Origin: Iris pallida
Taxonomy: Eukaryota > Streptophyta > Magnoliopsida > Asparagales > Iridaceae
DNA length: 64,000 nucleotides
Direction of reading: 5' to 3'
Assembly (NCBI GenBank): GCA_029216955.1
Contig: JANAVB010002199.1
Coordinates: 15,722,456 to 15,786,455 of the forward strand
This document shows positions 58,951 through 64,000 of this stretch, one piece after another (the stretch's first letter is position 1; every line of letters begins with the position of its first letter). Both the position numbers and the translations under genes were made by a program. Under the pieces are notes generated by a model. It had not been told where the DNA came from. It did no database searches and worked only from the letters and a program-made list of their open reading frames with translations.

Positions 58951-60859
58951 CTAATAAGTCTCACTAGGCCTAACCAAGCCTAGTCTAGCAATCACACACC
59001 AATCACAAGGCTATTCAAACTATCAACACACAAATCACATGTGTATATATATACCATATATATATAGGCTATAATATAGGAATCTACATAAGTAAATACA
59101 ATCTATATTGGTAAATACATTGCTTCCACACATTATATACGTATATTATACTAAGTTAATATAGTTATCACACACACACATAGGTATAGGCTACCTTATA
59201 TTACATTGTATTTCACTCTAGGTTATATATATTATATATGCATATATAGACATAGAGAGGGATGGGGGGAACATTGCATATGTGGATGTGATATATGTAA
59301 GGATGTGTGTGAGCTTGTACAGTGAAATGTGTGTGTGCTCATGAGGGTAGGCATTTGTTTGTGGGAAAAACTAACATGTGTGCCTACATTACTTAGTGAA
59401 TCCTAAGAACAGGGCTATGAGGTCTAAAACAAACATCTGAAACTTACATTCATGCATCTAAACCCAAAACCAAAATGAACTAACAACCTAAAATAACTAA
59501 GCTATCCATATACACATATATATCTCAATACATTATATATATACATATGTAAAGAGAGGGGGCACATGAATTCAAATGTGTGTGGGTGTGTGAGGCTGTG
59601 AAACAATGTGACAGTGTTAGGCAACAGTGAAGAAATCAGTGAAATGCATATTGTGATATCCTGAATCAGGAAACAGTGTGACATGGACATGAGTGCATGA
59701 GTGTCACGAGAGACATGGCATGTGTGTGTGATCATGATTGTGAGTGAGGGTGTTCAAGTGTAGAGTGTCAAGAAAATTGTAAATGAAAAGAAAACTGGAA
59801 CAGGAAAATAGTTAGAAGAAAGGGAAGGAAAACCAATCAGTTATCAGTCAATTCTATAAGGAAAGAAAATCAATTCAGTTCATGAAAACACACAATCTCA
59901 CACATTAAATCATTTAAAACAGTCCATACTTACATCCAGATTCCTGTACCAATATATCAAATAAATCCTAATTCTCAGGTTAATACTTATAGGAAGAAAA
60001 ATTCAGTTCATGGTTGAAAGGAAGGAATCAATCCCAGTTTTAGGACCACTTCAGTTCAGTCCCAGAAATATAGTGTTTAGGAATATGCATACAAGAGGAA
60101 ATCAGCTTAACAGTTTCAAATGAAAAGGAAATCAGTTTAACAGTTTCAATTCAGGTCATGCATAGGAAAACTCATTTAAAGTGAATGAACATTCATTCCC
60201 AGGTTGGGAAATCTGGGAATTACTCAGGTTATTAAGAAGTACCATGGACTGAACAAACAATCATTCATTTACAGTTATACAGTGAATCTCAGGTCAAAAC
60301 AAGGTTCAGTTTTCAATCTCAGAATCCAACAGGGAATAGGTGTGTGATCATGAAAATCAATGTGTGGAGGCAGTGTGCATATCAGTGGTTTAGTAGTGCT
60401 ACTAACAGGAAGGGTGTGAAACTCAGTTGTTATGATAGGAATAATAAGGAATTGACAGTTATAACTCAAGTCCCAGGACTGTTTCAGTCCATTTTCGAAA
60501 TCCTCCTTCTTGAACACAAAGCCTAATCTAACTGCAAATTCCTATCCAGCAGTAGTTAACACATATGGCCATGAATTAAACACAGTAATTTAATTATCAA
60601 ACAGTGTAAGACAGGGAATCAATTCAGTTTAAATGGAATTAAATTCAGAAAGAAGAACAAGTATCAGTAAATACATAAACAGTCCAACCCCATGTTCAAA
60701 ATCCCATTCCATAAAATAAAATCTATTCTAATAAGTAATTTCGAACTAACATGAATTATTAAACATGTCCAGGAATTTAAAATGGCAATTTAATCATAAT
60801 TAAACAATTAACAATGGGAATTAACACAGGAAAAATAATAGGACTGAACACAGGAAGAA

Positions 60860-61280
60860 CAGTGTCTCGTGCACGTATTCCAGAGAGTCTAGGACACGAC
60901 ACGATACGAATTAAGACACGTGCTCGTGTACACGTGTACGCCTAGGATAGGGGAACGTGTCCTAGTGTCTGTATCGTGTCCAAGTGAGTCGTGTCAGGAG
61001 TTACACGTGCGTATCAGTGAGGAGAATTTCCGCGTGTATAGTGCATGCCAAATCGATGCGGGCGGGATTTCTTCCAAACCGCTCGATAAGATGGGCTGAA
61101 AATTTGTCAGTGTCGTGTCAGTCATGTGTCCTAGGTGTCACCAAAATTTTATCCCAAATAGTGTCGTGTCGTGTCCGCTACAGACCCCGATAGGCAGGGG
61201 ATCCCTGTAGCACGCGCGCGAGCGTGTGCGGCGCGTGTCCAAACAACAAATCCGACACACAGCGACACAATAATCACCAC
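60860..61280 (-). repeat. CGTGTC/GACACG-rich segment, family D solo LTR
   Basis: Many copies of CGTGTC, GACACG and ACACGTG-type words within about 400 bp. The unnested family D copy has the same enrichment at 63260-63960, and family A LTRs have it at 2320-2470, 36700-36840 and 41935-42075. Confidence 0.7.
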
Positions 61281-64000
61281 AGAAGATCAAAAGTGCATAA
61301 GCAATCATAAAACCTATTTTTCCAATCAATTACTTTTCAGAAAAATAATGGAAATGCCCTCTGTGGCATTTCGACAAACACCTACGTCCTACCCCTGATA
61401 CGTGTCCAAATGGACACGAAACTCATGAAACCCGACACGACACCAATGCAGACACTTAGGGGACCCCTAGGGCTTCCTAACCATGAAGAGAAATCGAAAA
61501 TCCATGGAGAAATGAGAAAGTTACCTATACTTGAACTTTCAAGAAAAACCCCTTCTCTAGAGCTCTTCTCCTTGATGTCCCAATCCAACAAATCCACAAC
61601 AAACTGAAATAAAACTTCAATAACAGCAAGAATAGGTGTATTAAAACCTAATGGAAGAGATTTGAATGAAAAAGGAAATAGAATGGAGTTCTAGGGATTA
61701 AATGATGTAGGAACAAACCTTTCCTTCTAAACTAGAGCTTTCCTAAGAAAGAGGCAACCCTAAACTAAGAGAGTATTTATAGGGTGGTGTTCCCAAGGAG
61801 GATATAGTGGCTGGCCACTTAGTCTAGGGCTTAGGGTTTAGCTAGTGGTGTGGGCCTATGGGCTTTTAAGGCTAAGTTATTGATTAAGGTGCAACCACAA
61901 ATCATGGCTTATGACTTAAATCCTAACTTGAGTCAAATAATCAAACCATAGGTCAACTCTAATCTAACTAGGGTTGCATAACCTAACCAAGTCCAAACTC
62001 AACTAGGGTTAGCTCCTAGGTTAGCCTACCATAGTCATTGCTAGTCAAAGTCAACCTAGTCAACCCTCATTCAAACAATTCCAAAATAAATTCTAAAAAT
62101 TCCTATAAATTCAAATAAATTCTAATAAATCAAATAACCCTAAAAATGTCAAAAATATCCTAATCACATGGCTAGGCTCTAGGGTAGGCAGTATCTACTA
62201 ATCACTAGCACAACACCAAAATCACAAGTCATAAATTTAAATAGTTTAAAATTAATTAAAAATCACTAAAAATTCTAATATGAAGTAAATATCATTAGTT
62301 AATAATTATAATTACAAAATTTCAAAATTACCCTCTTCTGGAAAACTGGGTGTTACAGATTTCATAACCTAGAGACTAACCATGATCATGTGAGCCTAGC
62401 CATAGGCTTAGAACACCAAATTAGTGATTTTTAGCCTAAAGGATATTTTGGTAATTTTCTAGGATTTATTTAGAATTATTTGTATTTATGTGTTTTTATT
62501 ATTGTTTAATTATTGATTAGTGTCATGTTAGTCCCTAACCTAGTTTAGCACTAATCTAGAGGTTAGCTACTAACCTAGAATGCTAAGGGGATAGATATTT
62601 GCATTGGTTAAAGTAGGATAAATATCTAGATATTATACATGTGATATTTTGCTTGAAACATTCAAAATATCAACCCTTGGCAAGGAAGTCTTTGCCTTAA
62701 CCTAGAAGAAAGCCAAAGACACCCCCCCCTTGCCATGGCCGACCAAGACACCCCCCCTAGCAGCCACACATCCTATATTAACCCCTCACATTAATTCATG
62801 ATCATTTTATATGAATTTTAACCTAGAAAAATCACATTCCTTCAAACCTCCACAACTTGGCCATTTTTGATCCAAATCACCTCTAGTTTCTTGCATTGGA
62901 CTTCCCTACACTAGAGGGTACTAGTTAGGGCCTGCTATCGAGGATTTGAGGGGTTTTGGGCATCACCAAGTTGAAGGACACACACCCCCCTTTTTATTGA
63001 TTTTCCTTGGAATTGCACAAATAGGTAAATTCCCTCAAACATAGTTAAAACTCTGTTTTTTCTTCATAAATGCATTCATATAGGCCTACCATAACTGTGG
63101 GTAAAATTTGGTGAAAATTAGAGTTGGTTTGGTGTCCGTATCGGACACGTATCCTAAGCTAGAAACCCTTGTTTGGTGAAATGCCACAGAGGATTCGATT
63201 TTGTTAAAATGTAAAACAAATTGCATGATCATGTAGCCCTAGACATGTAGGTCACATAACAACTTGACTGAGCACGTTTTTGTGCTGTGTCCGTGTCCAA
63301 AATGGACACGAACCCATTGTACGAGCACGCGTGCGCATGCCCTGCTACCCCACCCTTCGTGCGCACTGCACAGGGCACTAGGACACGAGCAAATTGACAC
63401 GGACACGGGGGCAATGTCTGCGAACATGCCCCCAAAGTTTGGTGTCGCGTCGTGTCGTGTCGAGTGAGAAATCTCACTCGTACTGGACACGCGCTGTCAG
63501 CGCACACGCGCACGGGGGCAACTTCGAGCGTGTCGTGTCGCGCGGACACGACACTTGGGTGTCTCGTGATGACATGAGCGTGTAGCCCTATACGTGGCAA
63601 ACACGAGGACACGAGCACGAAATGCGTCGTGTCCTGTGTCGCAAGCACGAGGCGTGCAACCGCGTGCACGACGCGGTCTGGACTCGTGTATCAGTCGTGT
63701 TTTTCACGACTGATACGGGGTTCGTATCGTGTCCACGAGTGTCGTGGACACGTGTCAGTGTGTCCATCGTGTAGCCCTATAGGTGGGCTATACGTGTGCA
63801 TGACCACGAGACGTGTCGTGTCTCGTGGTGTATCCACGAGCGTGTGGAACGCGTGTACGATGCTGTGCACGCGTTGCGTATCAGAAATTTACTCGAGTGG
63901 AGTTTTTGTGTGTTTGGACACATAAATCCGTGTCGTGGTGTCGTGTCAGGTACCTAGGACACTAGGGTACACTGTGGGACTCAGTTACCAACCAATTGAT

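Larger units (their letters stand above)
57652..62357 (-). mobile_element. Family D solo LTR, reversed, nested in family D
   Basis: TGTCACGACCCGCACCC...CTGGGTGTTACA, 4706 bp, flanked by GATTT at 57647-57651 and 62358-62362. Removing it joins AAACCCTAGAGATTT to CATAACC without loss. Read on the minus strand its end (GACAGCG.TCTACCG...GGCGTAGGCTGGGC...GGGTGCGGGTCGTGACA) is clearly related to the family C LTR end at 50715-50797. There is no internal region or gag/pol frame. Confidence 0.9.
57469..64000 (+). mobile_element. Family D LTR, plus strand, incomplete
   Basis: Starts TGTAGCACCCAGTTTTCTG at 57469, continues to 57651, resumes at 62363 after the nested solo LTR, and runs off the window without reaching a GTGACA end. 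Its start matches the nested copy's TGTAACACCCAGTTTTCC, and both carry a CGTGTC-rich stretch (63130-63960 here). About 1.8 kb of the LTR is visible. No ORF with a recognisable family was seen. Confidence 0.75.

Noticed and set aside
63229..63669. 146-residue minus frame in family D
   Set aside because: It falls in CGTGTC-repetitive DNA, has skewed residue use and no recognisable domain.
1..64000. tRNA, rRNA or microRNA genes
   Set aside because: I saw no cloverleaf with A and B boxes and no rRNA sequence. The many perfect hairpins are explained by transposon palindromes, although microRNA status was not tested.

Overview
This window is nuclear DNA from a flowering plant. It has intron-rich genes with GT-AG (one GC-AG) splice sites, long TA microsatellites, MITEs and deeply nested Ty3/gypsy-type LTR retrotransposons. 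I cannot place the species more closely. All gene models come from reading splice-compatible frames by eye and matching them to remembered protein families; no database search was run.

Left part, 1-31,500 (gene island). A partial LTR (1-3183) has landed in a CACTA-like DNA transposon whose palindrome-rich end lies near 4567. Three plant genes follow. The first is the TFIIE alpha subunit on + (10 exons, 5816-15759, 491 aa, one GC-AG intron). The second is a single-exon unnamed protein on - (17070-17591, 173 aa). The third is a P-loop NTPase of the rice LPA1 / 2-phosphoglycerate-kinase-like family on - (7 exons, 19204-30338, 658 aa). The TFIIE gene converges on the other two. The three genes show no evident functional link. 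Their introns hold LINE, hAT and other MITE remnants and a 264-bp tandem duplication. Just upstream of the LPA1-like start codon sits a pogo/Emigrant-type element inserted into an older MITE.

Middle, 31,500-57,240 (nested retroelements). After a C-rich/G-rich fold-back tract, a family C element (LTR about 4.4 kb, non-coding 2.06-kb interior) starts at 32061. Its 5' LTR is split by a family B solo LTR (32952-47255, duplication TATAT). That solo LTR is itself split by two insertions. One is a complete family A element carrying only gag (33916-42784, - strand, duplication GTGCG). The other is a second family B solo LTR in the opposite orientation (43265-46117, duplication GGGCG). The 3' LTR of C (52855-57240) has lost its last 72 bp.

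Right part, 57,240-64,000. A short LINE-like scrap is followed by a family D LTR (from 57469, running off the window) that is interrupted by a reversed family D solo LTR (57652-62357, duplication GATTT). LTR families A, C and D end in GGGTCGTGACA. C and D also share the preceding segment of about 70 bp, and A, C and D share an internal 20-bp block, so they look like one lineage. Their polypurine context and LTR starts suggest the Tekay/Del chromovirus group, which is an inference. No reverse transcriptase, integrase or other pol gene is present in the middle block. Everything from 31.5 kb onward therefore looks non-autonomous, apart from the two intact gag zinc knuckles of family A.
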